This document shows, piece after piece, positions 51,895 through 61,353 of a stretch of DNA of 64,000 bases. Numbering within the stretch: position 1 is the stretch's first letter; each line of letters begins with the position of its first letter. The translations under genes were made by a program, and so were the position numbers. The stretch is from Devosia neptuniae (GTDB taxonomy: Bacteria; Pseudomonadota; Alphaproteobacteria; Rhizobiales; Devosiaceae): NCBI RefSeq assembly GCF_025452235.1, contig NZ_CP104965.1:3654501-3718500 (forward strand), in the 5' to 3' direction. The notes below the pieces were generated by a model. It searched no databases and was not told the DNA's origin. It was given only the letters and a program-made list of their open reading frames with translations.

Positions 51895-54654
51895 TTAGCT
51901 CAGGCGCTTGAGGGCTTCGGCGATACGATCGCGCCGATCGATGGCAGCTTCACGACGGGCCTTCTGCTCCTCGATCACTTCCTCGGGCGCCTTGGCGACG
52001 AATTGCTCATTGCCCAGCTTCTTGTCGATCTGGGCGACTTCGCCGTCGAGCTTGCCGATCTCCTTTTCGAGACGGGCCTTTTCGGTGGGGATGTCGATGA
52101 ACTCGGCCAGCGGCAGGGCCCAGGTGGCTTCGCCTACGACGAATTGCGCGGAGCCGCCGGGCACATTGGCCTGGGGCGAGATTTCCTCGAGACGGGCCAG
52201 GCGGGTGATCAGCGAGGTGCCGGCGACGAGGCGGGCCAAAGTGGTTTCCCCTGTCCCAACCACCACCATGGGCAGCTTGGCGCCGGCGGGCACGTTCATT
52301 TCGCTGCGGATGGAGCGGACATTGGTGATCACGTCGATCAGCCAGGTCAGCTCGGCATCGGCGGCGGGGTCTTCGAGGCCGGACAGGTCAGGCCATTCGG
52401 TCAGAATCAGCATGCTCTCGCGGGCCGGGCCGAACTTGCCGGTTTCCGCCCACAGCTCCTCGGTGACGAAGGGCATGAAGGGGTGCAGGATGGTCAGGAT
52501 CTGGTCGAGCGCCCAGGCGGCGGTGGCGCGGGTTTCGGCCTTGGCGGCTTCGTCGGTGCCGTTGAAGACGGGCTTGGCGAATTCGACGAACCAGTCGCAG
52601 AAGGTGCCCCAGACGAAGTCATAGGCGGCGTTGGCGGCTTCATTGAACTTGTAGTCGACAATCCCCTGGGTGACGGCGGCAGCGCCGCGTGCGGTGGCGC
52701 CGACGATCCAGCGATTGAGCGGGAGCTTGTTGGCGCGTGGGTCGTAGCCCTCGACGCGACGGCACTCGTTCATCTCGAGGAAGCGGGCGGCATTCCAGAT
52801 CTTGGTGACGAAGTTGCGGTAGCCCTCGACGCGATTGATGGCCAGACGAATATCGCGGCCCTGCGCGGCCATGGCGGCGAGGGTGAAGCGGGTGGCGTCG
52901 GCGCCATATTGGTCGATGAGCTCGAGCGGGTCGATGACATTGCCCTTGGTCTTGCTCATTTTCTGGCCCTTTTCATCGCGGACCAGGGCGTGCATGTAGA
53001 CCGTGTGGAAGGGTTCTTCCTCGAGGAATTCGAGGCCCATCATCATCATACGGGCAACCCAGAAGAAGATGATGTCGAAGCCGGTGACCAGAACGCTGGT
53101 CGGGTAATAGCGCTTGAGCTCGGGCGTTTCGTCGGGCCAGCCCAGGGTCGAGAAGGGCCAGAGGGCCGAGGAGAACCAGGTATCGAGCACGTCATCGTCG
53201 CGCTTGATCGGGGTCGGCTTGCCATAATGAGCATCGGCCAAGGCCTGCGCCTCGGCTTCGTCATAGGCGACGAATGCCTCGTTATCCGGGCCGTACCAGG
53301 CTGGAATCTGGTGGCCCCACCAGAGCTGGCGCGAAATGCACCAGGGCTTGATGTTTTCGAGCCAGGCGAAATAGGTATTTTCGTATTGCTGGGGCACGAA
53401 TTTCATGCGGCCTTCGCGCACCGAAGCGAGCGCCGGCTCGGCCAGCACATCGGCCTTGACCCACCATTGATCGGTCAGGAAGGGCTCGATGACGACGAGT
53501 TTGGACTTCTCGTCATGGGGCACCATGATCTTCTTGTCTTCGATGTGGTCGAGGCCGCGCGTGGGGTCTTCCTCCGCCAAGGCGGCCAGATCGGCGACGA
53601 TGGCCTTGCGCGCGGCGAAGCGATCCATGCCACGATAGGCGGCGGGGATGGCTTCGGCGGAAACGATCTCACCGCGCGTGGTGAAGACGTTGATCTGTTC
53701 CAGATTGTTGCGAACGCCGACCTCGAAGTCGTTGAAATCATGGGCCGGGGTGATCTTGACGGCGCCGGTGCCCAGAGCGGGATCGGCATATTCGTCGGCA
53801 ACGATCGGGATGCGGCGACCGACCAGCGGCAGGGTGACGAACTTGCCGACCAGCGAGGCATAGCGCGGGTCTTCGGGATGCACGGCAACGCCGCTATCGC
53901 CCAGCATGGTTTCGGGGCGCGTGGTGGCGACGATGATATAGTCGCGGGTTTCCCATTCGGTGGGCTTGCCCTCTTCATCGTGGGCAATCGGGAACTGGTA
54001 GGTGGCGCCATCGGCCAGGGGATAGCGCAGGTGCCACATATGGCCCTTGATCTCGATGTTCTCGACTTCGAGATCGGAAATGGCGGTTTCGAGCCCCGGA
54101 TGCCAGTTGACCAGGCGCTTGGCACGATAGATCAGGCCGCGCTTGTGCAACTCGACAAAGACCTTGGTGACGGCGCGGACCATCTGGTCGTCGGCGGCGC
54201 CGTTTTCGCCCATGGTGAAGCGTTCGCGGGAGAAATCAGCCGAGGCGCCGAGGCGCTTGAGCTGGTTCATGATGGCGCCGCCGCTTTCGCCCTTCCATTC
54301 CCAGATGCGTTCGACGAATTTCTCACGGCCCATTTCGCGGCGACCGGGCTGCTGGCGTTCCATCAGCTGGCGCTCGACGATCATCTGGGTGGCAATGCCG
54401 GCGTGATCCATGCCGGGCTGCCACAGCACGTCCTTCTTCAACATGCGGTTGAAGCGGACCAGGATGTCCTGAATGGTGTTGTTGAGCGCGTGGCCGATAT
54501 GGAGCGAGCCCGTCACATTGGGCGGCGGGATGACGATGGTATAGGTTTCGGCGCCGGGCTTGGCCCCTGCCCCGGCCGCAAAAGCATTGGCCTTGAGCCA
54601 GTCGGCAGAAATGCGCGCCTCGACGGCGCCGGGCTCATAGGTCTTTTCAAGCAT
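51895..54654 (-). CDS. valS: Valine-tRNA ligase
   Basis: A 919-residue class I synthetase. HIGH occurs in [17 protein letters not shown], and KMSK in [14 protein letters not shown]. The editing domain, anticodon-binding domain and C-terminal coiled coil ([33 protein letters not shown]) are in order. The start [19 protein letters not shown] is normal. A family B repeat lies in the 202-base gap to popZ. Confidence 0.98.
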   Translation of the reverse strand: MLEKTYEPGAVEARISADWLKANAFAAGAGAKPGAETYTIVIPPPNVTGSLHIGHALNNTIQDILVRFNRMLKKDVLWQPGMDHAGIATQMIVERQLMERQQPGRREMGREKFVERIWEWKGESGGAIMNQLKRLGASADFSRERFTMGENGAADDQMVRAVTKVFVELHKRGLIYRAKRLVNWHPGLETAISDLEVENIEIKGHMWHLRYPLADGATYQFPIAHDEEGKPTEWETRDYIIVATTRPETMLGDSGVAVHPEDPRYASLVGKFVTLPLVGRRIPIVADEYADPALGTGAVKITPAHDFNDFEVGVRNNLEQINVFTTRGEIVSAEAIPAAYRGMDRFAARKAIVADLAALAEEDPTRGLDHIEDKKIMVPHDEKSKLVVIEPFLTDQWWVKADVLAEPALASVREGRMKFVPQQYENTYFAWLENIKPWCISRQLWWGHQIPAWYGPDNEAFVAYDEAEAQALADAHYGKPTPIKRDDDVLDTWFSSALWPFSTLGWPDETPELKRYYPTSVLVTGFDIIFFWVARMMMMGLEFLEEEPFHTVYMHALVRDEKGQKMSKTKGNVIDPLELIDQYGADATRFTLAAMAAQGRDIRLAINRVEGYRNFVTKIWNAARFLEMNECRRVEGYDPRANKLPLNRWIVGATARGAAAVTQGIVDYKFNEAANAAYDFVWGTFCDWFVEFAKPVFNGTDEAAKAETRATAAWALDQILTILHPFMPFVTEELWAETGKFGPARESMLILTEWPDLSGLEDPAADAELTWLIDVITNVRSIRSEMNVPAGAKLPMVVVGTGETTLARLVAGTSLITRLARLEEISPQANVPGGSAQFVVGEATWALPLAEFIDIPTEKARLEKEIGKLDGEVAQIDKKLGNEQFVAKAPEEVIEEQKARREAAIDRRDRIAEALKRLS

Positions 54655-54786
54655 CAGGTCACTCGCAACAGCAACGACCCGCCAACGGATACCGGGCGGG
54701 CCGAATAAAAGGTTTGGCAGACTTCAAGCAAAAGCGCGGTGCGGGGTCAACTGAAAGCGCAACCGAAGAAGCGGAGGATACCCCCT

Positions 54787-54826
54787 CCTAGCCTCCCCCT
54801 GATAGGGGGAGGGACCGTTTTGTGGT
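54787..54826. repeat. Family B repeat, single partial copy
   Basis: CCTAGCCTCCCCCTGATAGG and the following AGGGACCG-TTTTGTGGTC match 16880-16920 at nearly every base, but there is no facing arm here. It lies between popZ and valS. Confidence 0.75.
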
Positions 54827-54856
54827 CCTGGCAGTATCGCTGCCCGCAAAGTTCTC

Positions 54857-55621
54857 TTAGTCGCCGCGGGAGATGCGGGCGATTTCTTTTTCTACCATGC
54901 GTTCGACGACGGAGGGCAGGTTTTCGTCCAGCCATTCCTTGAGCATGGGGCGCAGCATGTCGCGCATCAGGGATTCGATGGTAGCGCCGGGATTACCAAT
55001 GCCCAGGCCAGTGAGCCGGGTGATGGAATTGCGGACAGCGGCCTTGGTGGCAGGCTCCAGCAATTCCTCGGCCATTTCGGCAGTGAGGGTCGGATCGGGC
55101 AGCGGTGCCGCCTGTGCTAGCGGCGGACGCGGGCGGAACGGCTCTGGTTCGGGTGCAGCACGGACCGGCTCGGGCGCAGCGCGTACGGGTTCCGGCTCGG
55201 GCGTGAAAGGAACACGGGCGGAGGGCGGCGGATTGAAGGAGGGCAGCTCGGGCACGGGTTCCTCGGCGGCAAAGGTCACATCGTCCGGCTCGACCAGCGG
55301 CGCTGCAGCAGCGGCCACGGGCGGGGCAACATGGTTTTCCGTATCGGCCAGGATGTCGTCGAAGCTCAGGCCTTCGCCCTCTTCGTCGTCCACGATCTGG
55401 GTGGTCGAGAGCGCCAGCGGCTCGATGTCGTCGAGCATGTCGCTGAGATCGCGATCGAGCGGGCCGGGAGCGGCGACGGCCGGGGCCGCCTGCATCGGCG
55501 GGGGAGCGGCCTGGATGGCAGGCCGGCGCGGCACTCCAGCGGCATCGTCATCGGCGATGATCTGCCGGATGGACGACAGGATTTCGTCCATGGAAGGTTC
55601 TTTTGCTGCCGGCTTGTTCAT
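54857..55621 (-). CDS. popZ: PopZ-family polar organising protein (DUF2497)
   Basis: A 254-residue low-complexity protein with the PopZ plan: an N-terminal short helix MDEILSSIRQIIADDD, a Pro/Glu-rich disordered middle (about 25-175), and three C-terminal helices for oligomerisation (SLMRDMLRPMLKEWLDENLPSVVERMVEKEIARIS). PopZ forms a polar matrix that anchors ParB and regulators in alphaproteobacteria. AAGAGG precedes the ATG. The place between tolC and valS is conserved in Rhizobiales. Confidence 0.92.
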   Translation of the reverse strand: MNKPAAKEPSMDEILSSIRQIIADDDAAGVPRRPAIQAAPPPMQAAPAVAAPGPLDRDLSDMLDDIEPLALSTTQIVDDEEGEGLSFDDILADTENHVAPPVAAAAAPLVEPDDVTFAAEEPVPELPSFNPPPSARVPFTPEPEPVRAAPEPVRAAPEPEPFRPRPPLAQAAPLPDPTLTAEMAEELLEPATKAAVRNSITRLTGLGIGNPGATIESLMRDMLRPMLKEWLDENLPSVVERMVEKEIARISRGD

Positions 55622-55817
55622 AAGGGCCTCTTACTCATGCGCGCTGGAACCGGAACAGGACCATCCGCCATCGCGGCCCCACCTGATTCGTTGCCATCAG
55701 CTTAACGCCGCCGCACACAATAAGGAATCGCGCACCCGCCACGATTTGCGATCTTCCACTAAAAGTTGTGGCCGGGCAGAGCCCAGCCACAAAATACGGA
55801 TCGCGGTGGCGTAGATG

Positions 55818-57176
55818 TTACTCGGCGACGGTGCGCAGTTCCTGCCAGACGTCCTCGACGGCGTTGTTGTACTGCACCGCGGTCTTGACCTCGACGGGAA
55901 GGCCCAGATTGCTGGCGGTGAGGCGGCCCATGGAGGAGAGCAGCGAGAAGGTGGCGATGACCTTGTTGGTCTGGGCGTTAATCAGCGATTCACGGGCGGT
56001 GGTCAGTTCGGCCTGCGAATTGAGCACGTCCAGCGTGGTGCTGGTGCCCAGGTCGCGTTCCTGAATGGTGCCTTCGAGCACTTCGCGGCCGGCGGAAACG
56101 GCGGCCGTCGCGGCGGAGATCTGCGCATCGGCACTCTGGATGCCGGCCCAGGCGGCGATGACGGCTTCGCGGATCTGGTCATAGGCCGACATAGCGTCAA
56201 CCTCGGACTTGATCTGGTCGAGATTGGCCTGGCGCACACCGGCACCGATGGCGCCACCGGCATAGATCGGCACGGTGATGGAAAAACCCAGCTTGCCGCT
56301 GATGCCCTGCAAGGCATTGGTGCCGGAGAGCGCCGTGCCGATCTGGCCGGAAACGGTGGCGGTGGGGCCGAAGGCGGCAGAGGCGGCATCGCTGCCGGCC
56401 TGCGCGGCGCGAATGGCAGCCTTGGCCAGCATGATCGCCGGGTGGCCGGTTTCGGCTTCCGAAAGGGCGCCCTGCAGGCTGTTGGGAATCAGGCGGCTGT
56501 AATTATGGGACGCGTCGAGATTCTGCGGCGGGGCGCCGACATAGCGGGCAAAGGTCGCCTGGCTGATTTCAAGGCTGGCCTGGGAAGCGCGATAGGTCGC
56601 GTCGCCTTGCGCCAGACGGGCTTCGGCCTGGGCGACATCGATGCGGGTGCCCTCGCCCACATCCAGCCGATCTTTGGCCGACTGCAACTGCGCCTGGTAG
56701 AAATTGACGTTTTCCTGGCGCAGGGCGACGAGCTGGCGATTGCTCAGCACATCCATATAGGCCTGCACGACGGCCAGCAGCACGTTCTGCTCGGTGTTGC
56801 GGATCTGGTATTCGGCAGCTTCAGCACCGGCGCGGGCAGCTTCGATCTGCGCTTCGGTCTTGAAGTTGTCGAAAATGGTCTGGTTGTAGGACAGGCCGGC
56901 CGTGCTCAGCGTGCTGTCGGTAAAGTCGCCGCCGGCGATCGACCAATCATAGGTGCTGCCGACCGAAGCGCCGATAACCGGCAGCTTGCCGGCGCGGGCC
57001 AGCGCCACGTTTTCGGCCGAAGACTTGGCAGCCAGATGGGCCGAGGCCAGATCGGGCGCATAATTATACGCCGCAGTCAGTGCCTGGGTGATCGATTGCG
57101 CCTGGGCGCCGCCAACACTCCACGCCGCCAAAGTCAGGGCCAGCACACTTGCGACCAAATTTTTCCGCATAACCAT
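55818..57176 (-). CDS. tolC: TolC-family outer membrane efflux protein
   Basis: A 452-residue outer-membrane channel subunit. A signal peptide (LVASVLALTLAAWSVGGAQA) is followed by two homologous halves of long helices and short strands. SITQALTAAYNYAPDLASAHLAAKSSAENVALARAGKLPVI opens the first, and LGTSTTLDVLNSQAELTTARESLINAQ is the conserved second-half helix. The start may be 57176 or 57170. The channel serves type I secretion or RND efflux; partner genes are not adjacent. Confidence 0.93.
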   Translation of the reverse strand: MVMRKNLVASVLALTLAAWSVGGAQAQSITQALTAAYNYAPDLASAHLAAKSSAENVALARAGKLPVIGASVGSTYDWSIAGGDFTDSTLSTAGLSYNQTIFDNFKTEAQIEAARAGAEAAEYQIRNTEQNVLLAVVQAYMDVLSNRQLVALRQENVNFYQAQLQSAKDRLDVGEGTRIDVAQAEARLAQGDATYRASQASLEISQATFARYVGAPPQNLDASHNYSRLIPNSLQGALSEAETGHPAIMLAKAAIRAAQAGSDAASAAFGPTATVSGQIGTALSGTNALQGISGKLGFSITVPIYAGGAIGAGVRQANLDQIKSEVDAMSAYDQIREAVIAAWAGIQSADAQISAATAAVSAGREVLEGTIQERDLGTSTTLDVLNSQAELTTARESLINAQTNKVIATFSLLSSMGRLTASNLGLPVEVKTAVQYNNAVEDVWQELRTVAE

Positions 57177-57316
57177 CGCCCCGGTCTCCAGACACTCAAC
57201 ACTATTGCGCCGCAGATGTGGGTACACAACCTTCTGCGGCAAGCCCTACCAAAATTTAAGGCACGATTAATGTTGTGACGTGATCGGGGAGCAACACCCC
57301 GCGCCACAATCGGCCT

Positions 57317-57973
57317 TCAGAACACAAATTCAACCGGGCGCGGCCCGGCATAAAGCGGTGGCAGCGTGGCGTTGAATTCCGCCCGCGCCGCAACTTTACC
57401 GCCAGTTTTCACGAATATATGGGCGATGGCAACGCTGCCTTCACGCATGAGAGCAATGAGGCGACCGCCTTCACCAAGCAGATCGAACAGGGCCTCGGGC
57501 ACCGCATCGACGGCGCCTTCGAGCATGATGACATCATAGCGCTGGCCTGACACAGCGGCCGCCGTGCCGGGGATCACACTGGCATTGAGCAGGCCCAGTT
57601 CGGCCAGATTTTGCGTCGCGGCGGCGGCCAGGGCAGCATCTTCCTCAATGCCGGTCACCGCCTGGCAAAGCCCGGCGATCACGGCGGTGGAATAGCCGGT
57701 CCCTGCCCCCAGATCGAGAACCCGATCGGCCGGCACAATCTCGGCCAGTTGCAGCAGCTTGGCGAAGGTGGCGGGTGCCGGCATGAAGCGCGCCGAACCG
57801 GCGGCGCCCAGGGGCTGCACATCATCTATATAAGCGAGAGGGCGGCGGGATTCGGACAGGAACAGTTCGCGCGGCAAACGCCCCATCTCCGCCAGAATCC
57901 GGCGGTCGGTGACGTGGCTGGTGCGCAATTGATTGTCCACCATGAAGCGGCGCGCGCGCTCGTAGTCCACCAT
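57317..57973 (-). CDS. pcm: Protein-L-isoaspartate O-methyltransferase-like protein
   Basis: A 218-residue SAM methyltransferase of the PCMT fold. Motif I is VLDLGAGTGYSTAVIA (residues 85-100), and VTGIEEDAALA follows as motif Post-I. The canonical substrate block ISAPHMHA is replaced by RFMPAPATFAKL, so isoaspartate activity is less certain than the name implies. It lies upstream of tolC, a conserved position in Rhizobiales. The usual surE-pcm-nlpD copy is absent from this window. Confidence 0.85.
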   Translation of the reverse strand: MVDYERARRFMVDNQLRTSHVTDRRILAEMGRLPRELFLSESRRPLAYIDDVQPLGAAGSARFMPAPATFAKLLQLAEIVPADRVLDLGAGTGYSTAVIAGLCQAVTGIEEDAALAAAATQNLAELGLLNASVIPGTAAAVSGQRYDVIMLEGAVDAVPEALFDLLGEGGRLIALMREGSVAIAHIFVKTGGKVAARAEFNATLPPLYAGPRPVEFVF

Positions 57974-58105
57974 TCAACAAGGCCCTGCCGGATCAAACCA
58001 TATGCCGGACGTGAATATCCCTCGCCCCAAATGATGGCAAGTACACTTATTATACCGCGACAATATGAACAGGGGATTGCAAAGGCGCGATGGCTGCCTA
58101 TGGGC

Positions 58106-58288
58106 CTATTGCGTCTGGTTGTCGGCAGCGACCGGGGTTTGGTTGGCGCCGGGGGACACGCCGCCGACGCGGGACGAACCCATGGCCGACATGGAGATGA
58201 AAAACAGCGCGCCGGCTACCCAAAGCACCGCCACGCCCAGGAAAAACGGTTCGAGAAACGCGCCGTCACTATAATGCCGCTCGGCCAT
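58106..58288 (-). CDS. Small single-span membrane protein
   Basis: A 60-residue protein, MAERHYSDGAFLEPFFLGVAVLWVAGALFFISM..., with one clear membrane helix (about 13-34) and a polar tail rich in Gly, Pro and Asn. AAGGAGG stands five bases before the ATG, a near-ideal ribosome site, which makes a real gene likely. I do not know the family. It lies between pcm (same strand, downstream) and tRNA-Cys. Confidence 0.72.
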   Translation of the reverse strand: MAERHYSDGAFLEPFFLGVAVLWVAGALFFISMSAMGSSRVGGVSPGANQTPVAADNQTQ

Positions 58289-58488
58289 GATAGCCTCCTT
58301 CATGCTTCTATATGGAGAGCAACCCGCAGCCCGCCCTGGCGGTTGCAAATGGCGCTGGCCGCGAAGCATGGCTGGAGCGGATTTCAGAAAATTCCGAAGC
58401 CGGCACAGATCACTGTTCGGAAAATAACGCTTCAGAAACCTGAGGTATTGCATAACCCCTTGGCGCGCCGTAGATAGCAGCGCCTAGA

Positions 58489-58562
58489 GGCCACGTGGCG
58501 GAGTGGTGACGCAGCGGATTGCAAATCCGCGTACCCCGGTTCAATTCCGGGCGTGGCCTCCA
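58489..58562 (+). tRNA. tRNA-Cys (anticodon GCA)
   Basis: A 74-base cloverleaf. The acceptor stem GGCCACG/CGTGGCC is followed by discriminator T and encoded CCA. The anticodon arm GCGGA-TTGCAAA-TCCGC gives GCA, and the T arm is CCCGG-TTCAATT-CCGGG. The T discriminator is expected for tRNA-Cys. Confidence 0.98.
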
Positions 58563-58572
58563 ATAGCAGTTT

Positions 58573-58866
58573 TCACTTGCCGCTGATGCGGTAGGCACCA
58601 CCGGAAGCGTGGAACAGGCCGATAGCCAGCAGGCCAATCGATAGGCCGACCGCGCTGGCGACCGGGTTTGCAACCAGGGTTGCGCATTGGAAGAGTGCCA
58701 GTCCTCCTGCCAGGTTGAACAGAATCCATCCGCCAACAAGATTGGGGACTGCGCCCTCGCCGGCGAGTGATGGATAATTTTTCCTGCTGATACCGCTGAC
58801 GAAATGGGGAATACCGTTGCCGAACAACACCCCAATGAGCACGGCAATGCCGAATGCCAACCACAT
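58573..58866 (-). CDS. Small conserved membrane protein
   Basis: A 97-residue protein with about three membrane segments. It begins MWLAFGIAVLIGVLFGNGIPHFVSGIS, and the GNGIPHF block looks like a conserved signature of an unnamed small membrane family. ATG 58866 is chosen because GGGAGAG lies eight bases upstream; the frame is open to 58881. The stop is 11 bases from the convergent tRNA-Cys end. Function unknown. Confidence 0.75.
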   Translation of the reverse strand: MWLAFGIAVLIGVLFGNGIPHFVSGISRKNYPSLAGEGAVPNLVGGWILFNLAGGLALFQCATLVANPVASAVGLSIGLLAIGLFHASGGAYRISGK

Positions 58867-58972
58867 GACGCTCTCTCCCATCAGGCCAGATTGACCTGCG
58901 CGTTCTACTTGGCGTGGGGTGAGTTGATTTTCAAGCTGGGATGGCCTGTAGGAAGCGGCCTCAAAGGCCGAC

Positions 58973-59011
58973 CGAGAGAGCGGTCTTGTTGCGGCGGGGA
59001 CCGCTCTCTCG
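58973..59011. repeat. 13-bp perfect inverted repeat in the benE upstream region
   Basis: CGAGAGAGCGGTC (58973-58985) and GACCGCTCTCTCG (58999-59011) are exact complements around a 13-base loop. A smaller hairpin GGCCT-CAA-AGGCC lies just before. No U-run. The space 58867-59218 (352 bases) upstream of benE holds only these, so a regulatory RNA fold or operator is possible. Confidence 0.5.
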
Positions 59012-59218
59012 TGGGCGTTCCCGGTTCATCCGGGCTCCCGCAAGTTGTGTAGCCTAGCGTGCCTGAACGCCAGCAAAACCATTCGTTCACCTTAACAGCA
59101 GCAATTTTACCGAACGGCCCGCCCTGCACTTTGTGCTTCACGCGCGCGGGCAGCTTGCATAGGTTTGCCCGGCCTTGTCTGTCGGGGCCGCATTGCCGCT
59201 CTATCCTGGGGGAACGCC

Positions 59219-60433
59219 GTGACGCATATACCAGCCGCCATCGCCGATGGCCGGCGCGACTATCTGCAACCGATCATGGCCGGCGCGCTGGCCGCCGTGG
59301 TGGGCTATGCTAGCACATTCACCCTGGTTCTGGCGGCGCTGACGGCGGCCGGCGCGTCCCCACAACAGGCGGGCTCGGGGCTGTTCTCGGTGTGCCTGGC
59401 CATTGGCGTGCTCAATATCGTGGTCAGCTCGCGGCTCAAGCTGCCGATCAGCTTTGCCTGGTCGACGCCGGGCGTGGCATTCATTCTGACGGTGGGCGAG
59501 CCGGTGGGCGGATTTCCGGCGGTGGCTGGGGCGTTTCTGGTTGCGGCGGGGCTGATCGTGCTGACGGGGCTGATCAAGCCGCTGGCGCGGCTGATTGCGG
59601 CGATTCCGGCTGCTATCGCCAATGCCATGCTGGCGGGCATGCTGCTGACGCTGTGCCTGGCGCCGATCAATGCAGTGGCCGAAATGCCGCTGCTGGCGCT
59701 GCCGATTCTGCTGGCCTGGGTGATCGGGCTGCGGTTTGCCAAGCGCTATGCCGTGCCGATTGCCGTGGTGGTGACGGGAATCGTGCTGGCAACGACGACG
59801 CGTCTGCCGCCGGGAACGCTGGACGGGACGTGGCCGAGTCTGGTGCCGGTGATGCCGGTGTTCACCTGGGACGCTATCATCCGCATCGGGTTGCCGCTTT
59901 ATATAGTGACCATGGCGTCGCAGAATCTGCCGGGGCTGGCGGTGATGAAGGCCAATGGCTTTGAGTTGGCGCCGGCGCCGCTGTTTGTCATGACCGGCAT
60001 TGCCAGCGCGGTGACGGCGTTTTTTGGCGGGCATACGAGCAATCTGGCGGCAATTACCGCCGCAATTTGTGCCGGGCCGGAGGCGCATCCGGACAAGAGC
60101 AAGCGCTGGCCGGCGCCGGCTGCGGCGGGAGTTTGCTATCTGTTTCTGGGGGCGGCGGCGAGCTTGGCGGCGGCGTTTATCGCGGCCTCGCCGCCATTGC
60201 TGATTCAGGCGGTGGCCGGGCTGGCGCTGCTGTCGAGCCTGGCGGCGGCGTTGTCAGGGGCCCTCGCGATCGAGGAATCGCGGCTGCCGGCGATCTTCAC
60301 CTTTGTCACCACCGCATCGGGAATCACCATTTTGGGTGTCGGCGCGCCGTTCTGGGGGCTGGTGGGCGGGATCGCCATTTTGATTCTGCTGCGGCTGGGC
60401 ATTGCCCGGCCCAAGGGTCCGGAGGGCATGTGA
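59219..60433 (+). CDS. BenE/YdcO-family transporter
   Basis: A 404-residue inner-membrane protein with about 12 segments. It matches the BenE plan: AGALAAVVGYASTFTLVLAAL, the conserved PISFAWSTPGVAF, and FFGGHTSNLAAITAAICAG. Members are proton-coupled and some are linked to benzoate. No benzoate-catabolism gene is near, so the substrate is open. GTG 59219 is chosen because GGGGGA lies six bases upstream. The stop overlaps the next start. Confidence 0.87.
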   Translation: MTHIPAAIADGRRDYLQPIMAGALAAVVGYASTFTLVLAALTAAGASPQQAGSGLFSVCLAIGVLNIVVSSRLKLPISFAWSTPGVAFILTVGEPVGGFPAVAGAFLVAAGLIVLTGLIKPLARLIAAIPAAIANAMLAGMLLTLCLAPINAVAEMPLLALPILLAWVIGLRFAKRYAVPIAVVVTGIVLATTTRLPPGTLDGTWPSLVPVMPVFTWDAIIRIGLPLYIVTMASQNLPGLAVMKANGFELAPAPLFVMTGIASAVTAFFGGHTSNLAAITAAICAGPEAHPDKSKRWPAPAAAGVCYLFLGAAASLAAAFIAASPPLLIQAVAGLALLSSLAAALSGALAIEESRLPAIFTFVTTASGITILGVGAPFWGLVGGIAILILLRLGIARPKGPEGM

Positions 60434-61041
60434 GCGCGCCCTACGCCGTCATCATCGCGGGCGGCCAGGGGCAGCGGCTGGGCGGCGTGCGCAAGGGCGA
60501 TTTGCGGATCGGCGGGGTGAAGCTGGTCGAGCGGGTGCGGCTGGCGTTGGGCGATGTGGCGGAGCCACTGCTGCTGGCGACTGGGCCGGATGGAGATTCG
60601 TCGGCGGATGCGGGCTTGCTGGCGGTTCCTGATCTGGATGGACCGGTGGGCGGGCCGCTGGCCGGGTTGGCGGCGGCTGTGGACGCGCTGCAGCGCCGGG
60701 GGGTGCACAGCGGCGTACTGGTTTCGGTGGCGGTCGATACGCCATTTCTGCCGCAGGGATTCGCGGCGGCCATGGCGGCGGCGCTGGGGGATGCGGCGGC
60801 AGTCTATGCTGCGTGGGATGACGCCTTCTATCCGCCCAATGCGGCATGGAGGCTAGAAGCGCTGGGCGCTCTGCCCGGTCGGGTTCGTGCTGGTCTGTCG
60901 GCACCCAGCCTCAAGGCGCTGCATCAAGAGCTTGGAGCGCGCCGCCACGACTGGCGCGAGCGCTATGAGCAGGACCCATTTGCCAATCTCAACACGCTGG
61001 CAGACCTGATCGCGCTGCAGCGCCGGGCGCGTGAGCCGTGA
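60430..61041 (+). CDS. MobA-like molybdenum cofactor guanylyltransferase
   Basis: A 203-residue nucleotidyltransferase. The N-terminal loop AVIIAGGQGQRLGGVRKGDLRIGGVKLVERV is the MobA signature in slightly diverged form (the usual Met after Arg is Leu), and SVAVDTPFLPQGF carries the metal Asp. It should join GMP to molybdopterin. GTG 60430 overlaps the BenE stop (GTGA). The coupling of a MobA-like gene to a BenE transporter is unexpected. Confidence 0.83.
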   Translation: MSAPYAVIIAGGQGQRLGGVRKGDLRIGGVKLVERVRLALGDVAEPLLLATGPDGDSSADAGLLAVPDLDGPVGGPLAGLAAAVDALQRRGVHSGVLVSVAVDTPFLPQGFAAAMAAALGDAAAVYAAWDDAFYPPNAAWRLEALGALPGRVRAGLSAPSLKALHQELGARRHDWRERYEQDPFANLNTLADLIALQRRAREP

Positions 61042-61081
61042 CAGCAATGTGAAGTTATTCACACCGGGCTGCAAAGAGGGC

Positions 61082-61110
61082 TTGGCAAAGCAAATCAAGT
61101 TCGGTACACG
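61082..61110 (+). promoter_or_regulatory. Possible tRNA-Asn promoter
   Basis: TTGGCA (61082-61087) and TACACG (61105-61110) are separated by 17 bases, and the -10 ends 34 bases before the tRNA. The -10 is weak. Confidence 0.35.
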
Positions 61111-61144
61111 GACCTCGCCTTCGCAAGAAGGCCACCGAAAGTCT

Positions 61145-61220
61145 TCCGCGATAGCTCAGTTGGTAGAGCAAGCGGCTGTTAACCGCTGGGTCGTAGGTTC
61201 GAGTCCTACTCGCGGAGCCA
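61145..61220 (+). tRNA. tRNA-Asn (anticodon GTT)
   Basis: A 76-base cloverleaf. The acceptor stem TCCGCGA/TCGCGGA is followed by GCCA with encoded CCA. The D arm GCTCAGTTGGTAGAGC, anticodon arm GCGGC-TGTTAAC-CGCTG with GTT, and T arm TAGG-TTCGAGT-CCTA are regular. A terminator follows after 14 bases. Confidence 0.98.
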
Positions 61221-61234
61221 ATCGGTCGAAATAC

Positions 61235-61275
61235 AAAAAGCCCAAGCCGGTCACCTGGCTTGGGCTTTTGTTTTG
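61235..61275 (+). terminator. Terminator of tRNA-Asn
   Basis: The stem AAAAGCCCAAGCC/GGCTTGGGCTTTT with an eight-base loop runs into TTTTGTTTTG. Confidence 0.93.
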
Positions 61276-61353
61276 CTCCCTGCCAGCCGTGGCATTGCCT
61301 CGCCGCAGACGCGGGTTTAGGGAGGACATCACCCTGACAGAAAGGCGCCTTTC

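Noticed and set aside
52003..54708. 901-codon plus-strand open frame antisense to valS
   Set aside because: Same cause as the gyrA shadow; composition is artificial and valS is certain.
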